Source of the DNA: a virus
DNA length: 39,984 nt
Virus record (IMG/VR): IMGVR_UViG_3300033148_001711
Span: 1 to 39,984 of that record
Strand: one strand, 5' to 3'
Made by a program: the position numbers and the translations under genes. Of this stretch, positions 20,148 through 29,213 are shown piece after piece (position 1 is the first letter of the stretch; each line of letters starts with the position of its first letter). The notes under the pieces are model-generated. The model saw only the letters and a program-made list of their open reading frames with translations. It made no database searches and was not told the DNA's origin.

Positions 20148-22417
20148 TGGGAACTACAACAAGTAATCTAGGATTATATAAGCCGGATGTTGGGGAAGTA
20201 AGTTGGGGCGATCTCAGGAATAATAATGAAGATGTAGTTGATGTAGCCCTTGGCGCACAACACGCGACGTCTGGTATTCACAATTTCATCACGGTTACAG
20301 ATGATACTGGGTATGTTCAACTCCCATCTCTAAGCACTACACAACGAGATGCTCTTCCTGCAGCTAACGGAATGATGATATACAACATAACGGTAGGACA
20401 GATTCAGTCTTACGAGTCTGGTGTATGGGCTAACACAGCTGTTGGTACGGCTACATTTAGCGACGCAGATTTCAGAGTCTATGACGATGGCGACCCAACA
20501 AAACGAGTTGCTATTCAAGCTTCTGCGATAACGACAGCGACCACGCGTACTATTACAATGCCTGATGAAGATATAGACCTCGGCGACGTTTCCGCGAATA
20601 CTACTCATAGAACTAGCGATGGTAAAGACCATAGCGATGTAGTTACGAACAATGCTAAAGTCACCAACGCTACGCATACAACGGATGTAACCGGTTCTGC
20701 AGCTCTTACGCTTGATCCAGTTGCTATCACTAATAAACCTGCGGCGGCGGTTGCTAACGGAGACCTTGTCGTAGTATCTGACATTGACGATTCAAACGCT
20801 TTGAAGCAGGTGACAGCACAATCTATCGCAAACCTCGGAGCTGGTGGAGCGCCTATTACAGTCGAGGATGAGGGAACACCTCTTACGAACGCGTGTGTTT
20901 TGTTCGATTTCGCAGGGGCAGGTGTTACGGTAACCGAGCCAGTAGCAGATCAAGTGCTTGTGACGATCCCAGGAGGCGGCGGGTATGTCGATCCAATGAC
21001 AACGCGTGGGGATGTTCTTATACGGAACCCTTCCAATGTAACGGATAGGTTAGCGATTGGCGGAGTTGGGGAAGTTCTTACTAGCGACGGAACAGATGTA
21101 TCTTGGGCTGCCGGTGGCGGCGGAGGAGCAACGCTCACTGAGGACGTTAATCAAAGCACGCACGGATTTTCCGTAAACGATTGGTTATACAATAATGGAA
21201 CAATCTACGTATTGGCAGACGCTTCTGCCCCTAGCACTTCTGAGTCTATTGGTATCGTCTCTGCTGTGGCTGGTGTGGATGATTTCACCATACAATTCGG
21301 AGGGTATATCACAGGGTTATCAGGACTTACGGCCGGTGAATCACACTTCCTATCTGAAACCGCGGGAGAAATCACGGCAACGGCGCCTAGCACAGAAGGA
21401 TCAGTAGTAAAGCCAGTATTGATTGCTGACTCTACCACTACTGGATTTATCTTTAATATGCGTGGTATTGAAGTAACAGGGACTACCAGTTGGTATCAGG
21501 AGTTCGGCAGCGGAGACTTAGCTGCTGGTGTGTTAACCGTAAACCATAACCTTGGTCATATATATTGTGTCGTTCAGGTATACGATGAGAACGATGCTTT
21601 AATCCAGCCTGATGATGTTACTCTTACGGATGCTAACAATCTTGACATTGACCTATCAAGCTTCACTGTTACTGCAAGCGGATGGCATGCTGTAGTCTTA
21701 GATATCGGTACGACAACAAGCTCTCCGAACCTTACTGGTGATGTTACCAGCGTCGGGATAGTAACGACTAATGTTACCAATGCTAACTTAACCGGAGTGG
21801 TTACCTCGGTTGGAAACGCAACGGCTATCGCTGACAAAGCTCTGGCTATTGCTAAACTAGCTGATGGTGTAGATGGTGAGTTAATAACTTGGGATGGTTC
21901 AGGTGTTATTGATACCGTTGCAGCTGGAAACGTTGGTGATGTTCTTACGAGTGCTGGAGCTGGAGATGTTCCAACGTTTCAGGCACCCTCAGGTGGTGGT
22001 GGAAGCAGCCTAGTATACTCGTATACTGGACTTGATCTTAATTCGTCGTGGAGTGGTGAGAGCCGTAATCCGCCGAATAGTTCAACAGACACTGTTCTTA
22101 ATACTATGTGCACTGTTGGTAAAATAACAACCGCATACTTTAAGTATAAGAAAGAAGCGTCTGTATCAACATTAACTTGCTACACAAGAGCATGGTATGC
22201 TTCCGCAGAGGGAACGTACGAAATGAAATATACAGTTGGAGGGCAAACGCACGCATCTTTGACTGGAACTAACACTTCCCCAGCGTGGATGCCAACGAGA
22301 ACGATTGATGTTAGCGGATTATCTGACGGAACGGTTTATGATGGAACGGTGTATATGGGTCCTACAAACAGTTCAATTCACGTTTTTTGTTTAAGTATTG
22401 CTATTTTTGGAAGTTAA
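20147..22417 (+). CDS. Tail fibre / appendage protein
   Basis: 756 aa from a GTG at 20147 behind AAAGGAGGGG, sharing bases with the previous TAG. Long, modular, Thr/Gly/Val/Asp-rich beta sequence: an N-terminal segment GLYKPDVGEVSWGDLRNN seen in phage tail proteins, repeated GDVL...GGVGEVLTS-type modules at about 280-325 and again at about 580-620, Gly-rich linkers, and a compact C-terminal domain after residue 625. It probably acts in host binding. The short module 'GDVL.y.g..W.rl..G..G.vL' recurs in the two glycine-rich proteins. Confidence 0.8.
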   Translation: MGTTTSNLGLYKPDVGEVSWGDLRNNNEDVVDVALGAQHATSGIHNFITVTDDTGYVQLPSLSTTQRDALPAANGMMIYNITVGQIQSYESGVWANTAVGTATFSDADFRVYDDGDPTKRVAIQASAITTATTRTITMPDEDIDLGDVSANTTHRTSDGKDHSDVVTNNAKVTNATHTTDVTGSAALTLDPVAITNKPAAAVANGDLVVVSDIDDSNALKQVTAQSIANLGAGGAPITVEDEGTPLTNACVLFDFAGAGVTVTEPVADQVLVTIPGGGGYVDPMTTRGDVLIRNPSNVTDRLAIGGVGEVLTSDGTDVSWAAGGGGGATLTEDVNQSTHGFSVNDWLYNNGTIYVLADASAPSTSESIGIVSAVAGVDDFTIQFGGYITGLSGLTAGESHFLSETAGEITATAPSTEGSVVKPVLIADSTTTGFIFNMRGIEVTGTTSWYQEFGSGDLAAGVLTVNHNLGHIYCVVQVYDENDALIQPDDVTLTDANNLDIDLSSFTVTASGWHAVVLDIGTTTSSPNLTGDVTSVGIVTTNVTNANLTGVVTSVGNATAIADKALAIAKLADGVDGELITWDGSGVIDTVAAGNVGDVLTSAGAGDVPTFQAPSGGGGSSLVYSYTGLDLNSSWSGESRNPPNSSTDTVLNTMCTVGKITTAYFKYKKEASVSTLTCYTRAWYASAEGTYEMKYTVGGQTHASLTGTNTSPAWMPTRTIDVSGLSDGTVYDGTVYMGPTNSSIHVFCLSIAIFGS

Positions 22418-22429
22418 AAGGAGATAATC

Positions 22430-23161
22430 ATGGACCAAGGAAATACAAACGTATTAGGAACACACACCCCTCTGCCAGATGACTTAGACATTACAAGCCA
22501 AACAACCGGTGACATGCTCTATTACGACGGAGCGAACTGGGTAAGGCTTGCTGGAGGTACGGATGGAGATGTATTAACAGCAACTGGAGCTGGCTCAGTA
22601 CCTGCGTATGAGACGCCAGCTGCCGGTGGTGGGATTGTTAACAATATACAAACCTTCACGTCTAGCGGAACTTGGACCAAGCCTGCTGGGATTTCTTCTG
22701 TTTGGGTTAAGGTATGGGGTGGAGGTGGTTCTGGTGGTAGAGGAGGAACTGGTTCTGGTGGTGGCGGTGGTGGTGGCGGATACTCTGAAGGAATTATATC
22801 TGTAACGGGAAATGTATCCCTTACTGTAGGGTTAGGCGGAATTACTTCTACGACAGTAAGCGGAGGAACAACATCATTCCCTGGTACGACAACAATACAA
22901 GCTACTGGTGGTACTGGTGGAGCACATGGAAGTTCGGGTGGTGCTGGTGGTGCTGGAGGCGTTGGTTCTAACGGAGGTGTAAACCTTACTGGGTATCAAG
23001 GAGGAAACACGGGTGGTGCTGGTGGAGACCCTCCAATGAACGGCATGGGTAGTAGCACGCATCAACGTGCTGGTAAGTACGGCGGTGGTGGAAAAGGAAG
23101 CAGTATAACTTCAGCAGACGGTGGTGCTGGAGGAGCTGGATTAGTTATTGTAATGTATTAA
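22430..23161 (+). CDS. Glycine-rich tail tip adhesin
   Basis: 243 aa. Residues 1-75 carry the fibre module (QTTGDMLYYDGANWVRLAGG). Then comes QTFTSSGTWTKPAGISSVWV, the hallmark of the phage glycine-rich tail domain, and a C-terminal half in which glycine clusters alternate with Thr/Ser. Such domains in known adhesins (for example T-even gp38) form polyglycine-II helix bundles that contact the host. Directly downstream of the long fibre gene, so it probably caps or joins that fibre. Confidence 0.75.
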   Translation: MDQGNTNVLGTHTPLPDDLDITSQTTGDMLYYDGANWVRLAGGTDGDVLTATGAGSVPAYETPAAGGGIVNNIQTFTSSGTWTKPAGISSVWVKVWGGGGSGGRGGTGSGGGGGGGGYSEGIISVTGNVSLTVGLGGITSTTVSGGTTSFPGTTTIQATGGTGGAHGSSGGAGGAGGVGSNGGVNLTGYQGGNTGGAGGDPPMNGMGSSTHQRAGKYGGGGKGSSITSADGGAGGAGLVIVMY

Positions 23162-23175
23162 CAAGGAGGGATGAA

Positions 23176-23523
23176 ATGGGAACAACAATGTATGCAGGGC
23201 GTATATTCGACGCAGAAGCAATCGTAGGAGGTGGGGCAGCGACGGCAGTAGCCACGCCAATACGTATGGATAAGGCATCGTCCATGTCCATACAGACCCA
23301 GGTAGCTACAACATCGGGGAATATAGATTTAACTTATACGTATGATCTATCGTCTAACATTGACGGTCCGTGGGCAGCTGGTTCAGTATCAATCTCAGAT
23401 CATACAACTTTAGCTCTTACGGACTTTGTACCGGAAGCGGCTAAGTATATCCGTATGACCGTTCTGAATAACGATGCTGCTGCAGTAACACTAACGTCAG
23501 TATTGACTATCCAGGAGGATTAA
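23176..23523 (+). CDS. Virion structural protein, 115 aa
   Basis: Behind AAGGAGGG. Beta-rich small protein (SSMSIQTQVATTSGNIDLTY, then YIRMTVLNNDAAAVTLTSVL) with an aromatic/Asp middle, as in small phage fibre-associated or discoidin-like proteins. No named family. Confidence 0.65.
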   Translation: MGTTMYAGRIFDAEAIVGGGAATAVATPIRMDKASSMSIQTQVATTSGNIDLTYTYDLSSNIDGPWAAGSVSISDHTTLALTDFVPEAAKYIRMTVLNNDAAAVTLTSVLTIQED

Positions 23524-23524
23524 A

Positions 23525-24034
23525 ATGGGACTAAAGCGCGGAACCCAAGATAAGATTAAGACCACAGTGACAGAGCGCGTCATCGAAAAGGTCGTGCAGG
23601 TACCAAAGTTCGTTGACGTTGTGATCGAACGGCCGGTATATAAAGAGAAGATAATCGAGGTTCCTGTTATCAAGGAAGTCCAGGTTATCAAAGAAGTCAT
23701 TAAGATCGTTGAAGTGGAAAAGATCGTATCTGTGCCTAAGTACGTTCATGAGACGGTGACAGTAACTGATGTCAAGGTACATCCTGTCGTGGTACACGAT
23801 GCGAAGATCGTTCAAAGAATCGTACCGGTATCAAAGCCAGAGATACGTATCAAGCATATTGAAGAGGTTGTGCGCGTACCTAAGATTGTATATGATGAAG
23901 TTCATAAGGACATAATCGTACCTGTTCTTAAAGAGAAGGACGTTATCGTCAATAGGCCTAAGTTCATTGAGAAGACCATTGAGATCATAAAGCCGAAGTA
24001 CACCTGTCAAAACTGTGGGCATGAGGTAAGGTAA
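23525..24034 (+). CDS. EK-V-VP repeat protein (alveolin-like pattern) with C-terminal CxxC
   Basis: 169 aa, almost wholly built of alternating Val/Ile, Glu/Lys and Pro: ERVIEKVVQVPKFVDVVIER, KEKIIEVPVIKEV, VEKIVSVPKYV, EEVVRVPKIVYDE. The period is roughly 10-12 residues. The chain ends with YTCQNCGHEV, half of a zinc ribbon. The EKIVEVP-type repeat resembles that of alveolins, membrane-skeleton proteins of protists. Here it probably makes an extended beta fibre in the tail. Similarity may be convergent. One-base gap to the preceding stop. Confidence 0.7.
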   Translation: MGLKRGTQDKIKTTVTERVIEKVVQVPKFVDVVIERPVYKEKIIEVPVIKEVQVIKEVIKIVEVEKIVSVPKYVHETVTVTDVKVHPVVVHDAKIVQRIVPVSKPEIRIKHIEEVVRVPKIVYDEVHKDIIVPVLKEKDVIVNRPKFIEKTIEIIKPKYTCQNCGHEVR

Positions 24035-24642
24035 TGGCACAACACACACGTCATACTAAAGAAGTTGGAGATTACGCGTATTACCAAGCGTATACTCTGA
24101 CAAACCTATACGTTGAACAGGTATTCGGTGGCAAGATATCGACTATCAATTTGACGAACGATTCAACGACTGACACTGTCCAGTATAGCTTCGATGGAGC
24201 GACGCTGCACGGTGAGGTTGGGCCGGGGGAATCAGTTAAGGTTAACGTAGACCAGAGGGAAAGCATCTACGTTAAGGGAACAGCAGGAGGAGACGTTGTA
24301 AGGATATGGAGCTATACAGATGTCAGCGCTTCATCTGTAACAGCATCGTTTGCTCCGTTGGGAGTGGTGAACAAGAGCTATGAGGGAACACTGGTCGTCG
24401 GAGTATCTCCGTTGATCATTGACTTTAACGCTGATGCAGGACGTAACTCTAAGGAAGGGTGGGTTACGTGCGATGGAGTAGGCGTTGAGATGACAGTAGC
24501 ATTCTCAAGAGACAGCATAACGTTCGGAGATGCGTGGACCATTAGGTCTGGGGAGAACACGAACTTACAGAACTTTGATATTGATACACTACGATTAACT
24601 CATACAGGAGACGATGTTCCATACCGCATCGTGTTAATTTAA
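24034..24642 (+). CDS. Virion structural protein, 202 aa
   Basis: Overlaps its neighbours by one base on each side (TAATG junctions), so it is part of a tightly coupled tail cluster. Two beta domains are suggested: residues 1-95 (KISTINLTNDSTTDTVQYSF) and 110-202 (LVVGVSPLIIDFNADAGRNS). No family recognised; probably fibre- or baseplate-associated. Confidence 0.65.
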   Translation: MAQHTRHTKEVGDYAYYQAYTLTNLYVEQVFGGKISTINLTNDSTTDTVQYSFDGATLHGEVGPGESVKVNVDQRESIYVKGTAGGDVVRIWSYTDVSASSVTASFAPLGVVNKSYEGTLVVGVSPLIIDFNADAGRNSKEGWVTCDGVGVEMTVAFSRDSITFGDAWTIRSGENTNLQNFDIDTLRLTHTGDDVPYRIVLI

Positions 24643-26315
24643 TGGCGGATTTCAAACCATCACAAGTAACCTTAGATGCTGGTACTGTCACCGTAGACGG
24701 AGGGTATATAAATGCCTCTGTAGACGGAATATCATCGACGACTATAAAGGCTACCGGATCAATAACTGGTGTCGGTGAGAATACGCGGATGACTATATTG
24801 ACAAAGTTTGCGGATGATGACTTCATGAACATGTCGATTGTTAGTGTATCGGGAGCAGATTATGCCAAGTATTTCCTTGTCATCAATACTAAAGACCTTG
24901 ACATAAGAAGGTCTGGGCCAGACAGAAACCTTCAGTTTGATTTCACAGGAGCCCCGATAGCTCTAAATTATGGAGACATTGTAGATGTTCAGGTTGAGCA
25001 TTTCGTACCAGGTCAGTTTCTTGATTTTGAGGCTACTCTATATGGGTATGGTATTATAGGGTGGGTGACAGAGCTTGCCAATACGATAGAAGCAACCCTT
25101 ACGCTTAACGCTCCAACGTATTCCATTGATGATGATTTCTCAGGTTCACTATTACCGATGGCGCTGACAGTAGAAGCTCCAACAGTTATAACAGTTCTTA
25201 ATGAAACTGTGCTACCTTTGACTCTTCAGCTCTTTGGATCTCTTAACGCCCCTATACACGTGGCGAGATATGACAATCCATCAAGCTTAGCGCTTACTGT
25301 TGCAGTACAACAGCCGCGAGCATTGCCTGACGTTATAACAATATCTTCAAAGATTGACCTTCAGCGCACACTATGGGAGTCAGACTTTGGTCTTGGTTGC
25401 AGTGCAAATGGTCAGATTGCGTATGCTTGTCAATCAACTCCGTACTACGGGAAGACATGGAAAACAACAGATTACGGAGCGAATTGGAACCATGTGACAT
25501 CTCTTGGTACAGGCGCCCAATTCGGGACTGTGCGATGTAGCAAGGATGGACTGACTGTTGTTGTTGGATCGAATACTGGTGTTTGGACATCGGCAAATGG
25601 AAGCTCGTTTACTCAGAGGTATCCTGGCGGAGGAACTGGTAACAGAAGGATATTTGACTCTGCGGTGAATGCAGACGGAAGCATCATGTATGTTGGCATA
25701 GGCGATTACTTCTCAACGATTCCTGGTAGGATGTATAAATCTACAGACAAAGGTGTTAGTTGGTCTGAAGTGCAGCCTGCTGGGAATGTAAATAAGGATT
25801 GGTTCTGGAGCAGGTGTGATGATAGTGGCAATAAGGTAATTGTTACAGCAATGCACAGCTATAATGGAGATGGATTAGCTGGTGGTGTTTGGGTATCTGA
25901 TGATGCAGGTGCGACGTGGACAGAGACATTCCCTGATGGCTCTCCACAAGGAACAAAAGACTGGCGTAGATCTACTATATCTGGAGATGGCAACGTACTC
26001 TACTCAGGAAGATGGGGAGGAAGGCTTTATCGGTCTTATGACTTTGGTTCAAGTTGGACAGAGATACAGCCAGCTGGAGCTGCTGATAAGAACTGGTACA
26101 TGCTGGATACTAACTATCTCGGGAATGTTTGTGCGTTCGGCGCTCAGTACGATCAGATGCCATGGCTTTCATTTGACTATGGAAACACCTTTACTCAGAT
26201 ATTCCCCTCTGGTGTAGTAAACTATCGATGGGGTAACGCTAGCTTAAGCGATTCTGGTACATTTATTTACTTGATGGAACAAAGCAACAAACTGTGGACC
26301 ATTACTATTACTTAG
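24642..26315 (+). CDS. Asp-box (BNR-like) beta-propeller tail protein
   Basis: 557 aa. The N-terminal 230 residues are beta-rich attachment domains. From about 245 onward, at least five Asp-boxes (S/T-x-D-x-G-x-x-W/F) are visible: TTDYGANW, STDKGVSW, SDDAGATW, SYDFGSSW and SFDYGNTF, spaced about 45-60 residues apart as in sialidase/BNR propellers. It could bind or cleave surface glycans. No sialidase catalytic Arg triad or FRIP motif was identified, so receptor binding is the safer call. Confidence 0.8.
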   Translation: MADFKPSQVTLDAGTVTVDGGYINASVDGISSTTIKATGSITGVGENTRMTILTKFADDDFMNMSIVSVSGADYAKYFLVINTKDLDIRRSGPDRNLQFDFTGAPIALNYGDIVDVQVEHFVPGQFLDFEATLYGYGIIGWVTELANTIEATLTLNAPTYSIDDDFSGSLLPMALTVEAPTVITVLNETVLPLTLQLFGSLNAPIHVARYDNPSSLALTVAVQQPRALPDVITISSKIDLQRTLWESDFGLGCSANGQIAYACQSTPYYGKTWKTTDYGANWNHVTSLGTGAQFGTVRCSKDGLTVVVGSNTGVWTSANGSSFTQRYPGGGTGNRRIFDSAVNADGSIMYVGIGDYFSTIPGRMYKSTDKGVSWSEVQPAGNVNKDWFWSRCDDSGNKVIVTAMHSYNGDGLAGGVWVSDDAGATWTETFPDGSPQGTKDWRRSTISGDGNVLYSGRWGGRLYRSYDFGSSWTEIQPAGAADKNWYMLDTNYLGNVCAFGAQYDQMPWLSFDYGNTFTQIFPSGVVNYRWGNASLSDSGTFIYLMEQSNKLWTITIT

Positions 26316-26322
26316 GAGAACT

Positions 26323-26625
26323 ATGGCGGATCTAGGCAGAGGAGACGGAGTTAATGCATTACCAAACGTAAAGGTTCACAGGCTCTGGACTGAGAAGCAG
26401 ATAGCAGAAGTTGAGATGAAGATAAAGAGGCTTGAGATAGAAGCAGAGGAAATAATTAGGGGCAAGCTCAAAGGGATAGAGGCAGAGATTATAATGCTAA
26501 AAAGAAAAGCAGCTCTTCTGTACAACAAGTCCGACAATCTTGACAAGTTCGGGATAGAGGATGTCGTTGACATAGAGGGAATAAACGTTAAGCAGTTACC
26601 AAACAAAGGAGAGGGAAATGGCTGA
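26323..26625 (+). CDS. Coiled-coil protein, 100 aa
   Basis: Residues 23-70 form a strong Lys/Glu/Ile coiled coil (EKQIAEVEMKIKRLEIEAEE). The ends are short and polar, and the C-terminus includes VVDIEGINVKQLPNKGEG. It overlaps the next gene by 8 bases. Possibly a trimeric fibre connector or chaperone; no family recognised. Confidence 0.7.
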   Translation: MADLGRGDGVNALPNVKVHRLWTEKQIAEVEMKIKRLEIEAEEIIRGKLKGIEAEIIMLKRKAALLYNKSDNLDKFGIEDVVDIEGINVKQLPNKGEGNG

Positions 26626-27340
26626 TGGTCAATACCCAAGTCTAGTATCAAAAAGTAGAGATATAAACGCAGTTACTAACCCTATCTTTGTGGAAATTAC
26701 AAACGGAACAGCCTCAAACAGTGTAGCGTATGTTGATGATACGGTGTTCGTAGTTGCAACGGATTATGTATCGGCTACTGGTTATATCGCTGATGAGACT
26801 GCACCTGATTCTGTAGATGAGGGCGATGTTGGTATTGCTCGCATGACGCTTGACAGAAAGCAGTTGTTCGTTCTTGTTGATTCAGCTACTGATAGCCAAC
26901 GCTTGTCCATTGATGCCACAGGAGCTGCATCAGTAGACCTTCCGTTAAACACAGAGACAAATCCTGTCTATGTATACACGGTCAACACTGTTGTATCAGG
27001 GAACGAGGTTCATGACTACGACACAGCGGCTTCTGTTGCCTCTGATGCAACTAGCGATCACGACTACACTGTGGTTGGAACGACGTTCCTTCTTAGTTCA
27101 GTCATTGCTTCTGGAAGTGGTAGTGTTAAGTTTGAAATACAGACAGGTCCGCTACTTTCTTTAGCGACGGTAGCTGTGGGCTTCTTAACAGGACGTCAGG
27201 GAGATACGCAGCAAGTATTCTTTGACCCTGCTGTTGAAGTCCCAGGTGCTAGTGATGGAACAGTTCGTGTTATCCGTACTAACAGGCAGGGTGCGGCAAC
27301 AGATGTTTATTCAACGATTATTGGAAGTGACGTAGCTTAA
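26618..27340 (+). CDS. Virion/tail structural protein, 240 aa
   Basis: Begins with a polar segment, then alternating strands with many Ala/Thr/Val/Asp (YVDDTVFVVATDYVSATGYI, VVGTTFLLSSVIASGSGSVK). The last part (FFDPAVEVPGASDGTVRVIR) also looks like a beta sandwich. Typical of phage proteins that decorate fibres. No named family. Confidence 0.65.
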   Translation: MADGQYPSLVSKSRDINAVTNPIFVEITNGTASNSVAYVDDTVFVVATDYVSATGYIADETAPDSVDEGDVGIARMTLDRKQLFVLVDSATDSQRLSIDATGAASVDLPLNTETNPVYVYTVNTVVSGNEVHDYDTAASVASDATSDHDYTVVGTTFLLSSVIASGSGSVKFEIQTGPLLSLATVAVGFLTGRQGDTQQVFFDPAVEVPGASDGTVRVIRTNRQGAATDVYSTIIGSDVA

Positions 27341-27694
27341 ATGGACAGAAAAGAGTACAAACACGAGCATTACCTTGCAAACAGAGAGAAGTATAGAGCC
27401 TTAGCTAAGGAGCGTTACCAGCGCGACAAAGGAACTCCTGAGTTTCTTGAACAACAGCGTAGGCACGCCAAGCTCTATGCCGATAGACACCCTGAAAAGG
27501 TAAAGGCAAGATATACTCTTAGGCATGCCATAAACTATCATAAGATTTTAGAGAGAGGTCTTTGCTATTGCGGCAAGAGTGGTGAAGCACATCACAGTGA
27601 TTACTCTAAGCCTTTTGATGTTGAGTGGTTATGTTCTGACCATCACAAAGAGAAGCATTTTGAGGAGAGAGTTGAAGAGCGAATCGTACAATGA
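27341..27694 (+). CDS. HNH-like zinc protein, 117 aa
   Basis: Starts one base after the previous stop. The first 70 residues are a basic helical region (KEYKHEHYLANREKYRALAK). The C-terminal part has CYCGKSGEAHHSDYSKPFDV then EWLCSDHHKEKH, which gives a Cys pair, the HH-D-Y core and a C..HH pair as in small HNH-type domains. It may be a selfish endonuclease or a non-catalytic zinc protein; it lies inside the tail cluster, a common place for such insertions. A shortened relative is at 11080. Confidence 0.75.
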   Translation: MDRKEYKHEHYLANREKYRALAKERYQRDKGTPEFLEQQRRHAKLYADRHPEKVKARYTLRHAINYHKILERGLCYCGKSGEAHHSDYSKPFDVEWLCSDHHKEKHFEERVEERIVQ

Positions 27695-27914
27695 TAATGC
27701 GAGGCTTCACAAAGAGCTAGGGTTTCTACTCTTCGCCCTCTCCTTATTCTTAGCCGGTTGTGTAACGGTACAAGACAAGTTGGATTATTATAACTGCTAT
27801 TGGGGTTGTCCCAATGAGTCCGGAGAGATGGGTTGGTGTTGTGAGAAAGAAGTACCGGAAGCTGACCATCATATCTTCGACTGTGAGAACGCAAAAGAAA
27901 GGGTAATCAAATGA
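27672..27914 (+). CDS. Small lipoprotein, 80 aa
   Basis: I choose the TTG at 27672, five to six bases after GAGGAG, because longer in-frame starts lie inside the HNH-like gene and lack a ribosome site. The product has a charged N-tail, a hydrophobic segment GFLLFALSLFLAGC ending in an ideal lipobox (LAGC), then a Cys-rich exported domain (NCYWGCPN, GWCCEKE). Lipoproteins of phages often act in lysis (outer spanin) or superinfection exclusion. No partner is obvious. Confidence 0.6.
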   Translation: MKSESYNDNARLHKELGFLLFALSLFLAGCVTVQDKLDYYNCYWGCPNESGEMGWCCEKEVPEADHHIFDCENAKERVIK

Positions 27915-28084
27915 CAAAGAAGACTGGCAAGGCTGTCCGAGACGTTCAAGGTCCGACAGAGGAAACGCCTGTTCCTTCAAATGGGGTACAGGTTCATGCA
28001 GGAAACATAGGAGTGTTAACGGTTAAGTTGCTTAATGACATTAACACTAAGCTCGGTAAGTTGTTGGAGGTGGCTAATGGCTGA
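27911..28084 (+). CDS. Small hypothetical protein, 57 aa
   Basis: Starts with an ATGA overlap on the lipoprotein stop. Polar N-terminus, then GVQVHAGNIGVLTVKLLNDI and a helix NTKLGKLLEVANG. No family recognised. Its last codons overlap the next gene by eight bases. Confidence 0.65.
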   Translation: MTKKTGKAVRDVQGPTEETPVPSNGVQVHAGNIGVLTVKLLNDINTKLGKLLEVANG

Positions 28085-28574
28085 TATAACTGACGATACG
28101 CTAAACACAACGCTGTACGATGAGCTTGGTAATGCTGTTACAGTTGTTCTAGGAACAAAGAATCAGCTAGCCGTTGATGCTACGATCTCAGGAGACGAGT
28201 CTCCAACGAAATATCAACTGCGTTGGGATATTGATGCCGTCGGTGACTCTGTACCAAGCACAGATACCTTGCTGTTCTCGTTCTCTGGTACAGGTATACT
28301 TGACTTCATAGCTACATCATCCGGTAATGCTGGGTATGACATATCCATAATCATAGATGGGTCTGAAAGGTTTAGGACAACCATGGCAGAGCTTGGAGCC
28401 ATTGGTCTTTCTAACGCAGTAAACGTACCTGTATGGGCTGAGACTGCGTTGAAGAACTTTAGGATCAATCCTTCTGAAGGGTTCGGGTTCTCTACTGGGT
28501 TTGATGTATATGCTAAATCAACTGGAGCGGCAAGAACAATTACGCACGCAGTCATGTGGAGGGAGAAAACCTAA
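28077..28574 (+). CDS. Virion structural protein, 165 aa
   Basis: Start at the ATG at 28077 behind TTGGAGG. Beta-rich throughout (LNTTLYDELGNAVTVVLGTK; SFSGTGILDFIATSSGNAGY) and ends at a TAA that shares a base with the next ATG. Probably a fibre- or decoration-type protein. Confidence 0.65.
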   Translation: MADITDDTLNTTLYDELGNAVTVVLGTKNQLAVDATISGDESPTKYQLRWDIDAVGDSVPSTDTLLFSFSGTGILDFIATSSGNAGYDISIIIDGSERFRTTMAELGAIGLSNAVNVPVWAETALKNFRINPSEGFGFSTGFDVYAKSTGAARTITHAVMWREKT

Positions 28575-28909
28575 TGGGACAGGTAAACACTGAGAACACT
28601 TTTAATGCTCTTGAGATAAGAGATACGTCTATTCATGATGGTGCAGTAATTAACCTCTATGACTTTCAGTTAAAGACCATTATCATTGAGAACTCCCTTG
28701 ACCAGCCCGTTACGTTTCAGTGCCAAGGTTCTGCTCACGATGACTTCTCTAACAGCTTTGACATCAACAGCACTTGGGATATACCAGCATCAACAAATGC
28801 TTACCAGACTTGCGACAGCTACTTTCCATACATGAGGCTTGTTGCCACTTGTGATACAGCTCCAACGTCCGGTACAATAACAGTAATCTTTGTTCAATAC
28901 GGGGTGTGA
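28574..28909 (+). CDS. Virion structural protein, 111 aa
   Basis: Start at 28574 behind GGAGGGAGA, overlapping the previous stop. Compact all-beta protein (VINLYDFQLKTIIIENSLDQ; ATCDTAPTSGTITVIFVQYG), similar in style to small fibre-associated jelly-roll proteins. No named family. Confidence 0.65.
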   Translation: MGQVNTENTFNALEIRDTSIHDGAVINLYDFQLKTIIIENSLDQPVTFQCQGSAHDDFSNSFDINSTWDIPASTNAYQTCDSYFPYMRLVATCDTAPTSGTITVIFVQYGV

Positions 28910-28910
28910 T

Positions 28911-29078
28911 ATGGGTTCATTAGATAAGAAAGACCAGCAGGTGTGTAAGGTTGAAGAGCTTAGTGGTGGTAATGCTCCTGACATTGAGGGAGAGATAAAC
29001 AACAAGCTCAAAGATGGATGGAATTACAAAGACATCATCGTTAAGGCTAACAAAGTCTATATCGTATTCTTGAGGTAA
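28911..29078 (+). CDS. Small DUF4177-like protein, 55 aa
   Basis: Starts at 28911 right after the previous TGA. The pattern VEELSGGNAPDIEGEINNKL followed by KDGWNYKDIIVKANKVYIVF (helix, Gly-Trp, strand, strand) resembles the DUF4177 type of small proteins. Function unknown. The ribosome site is weak (GGGGTG), so coupling to the upstream gene is likely. Confidence 0.5.
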   Translation: MGSLDKKDQQVCKVEELSGGNAPDIEGEINNKLKDGWNYKDIIVKANKVYIVFLR

Positions 29079-29081
29079 TGC

Positions 29082-29213
29082 ATGCAACAGGTATCAATTG
29101 ATATAACGGAACCTAATTACTGGTGGTTGATGCTTATTGCAGTCATACCAGTTGTGCTTGCTCCTTTTGTAGCAACCTGGGTTCAGAAGAGGAGGAAGAA
29201 TGTCAAGCGTTGA
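29082..29213 (+). CDS. Small single-span membrane protein, 43 aa
   Basis: Polar N-terminus, one transmembrane helix (WWLMLIAVIPVVLAPFVATW) and a strongly basic tail (QKRRKNVKR), giving an N-out/C-in topology. The end overlaps the next membrane-protein gene by 14 bases. A small holin or pinholin-type protein is possible but unproven. Confidence 0.6.
   Translation: MQQVSIDITEPNYWWLMLIAVIPVVLAPFVATWVQKRRKNVKR

Noticed and set aside
22740-23160. CRISPR-like or tandem repeat DNA
   Set aside because: The repetition comes from glycine codon clusters of the adhesin; there are no evenly spaced repeats with unique spacers.
27579-27671. Upstream extension of the small lipoprotein to the start at 27579
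   Set aside because: The extension lies within the HNH-like zinc gene, has no ribosome site and would put a second hydrophobic segment before the signal peptide; the TTG at 27672 fits better.
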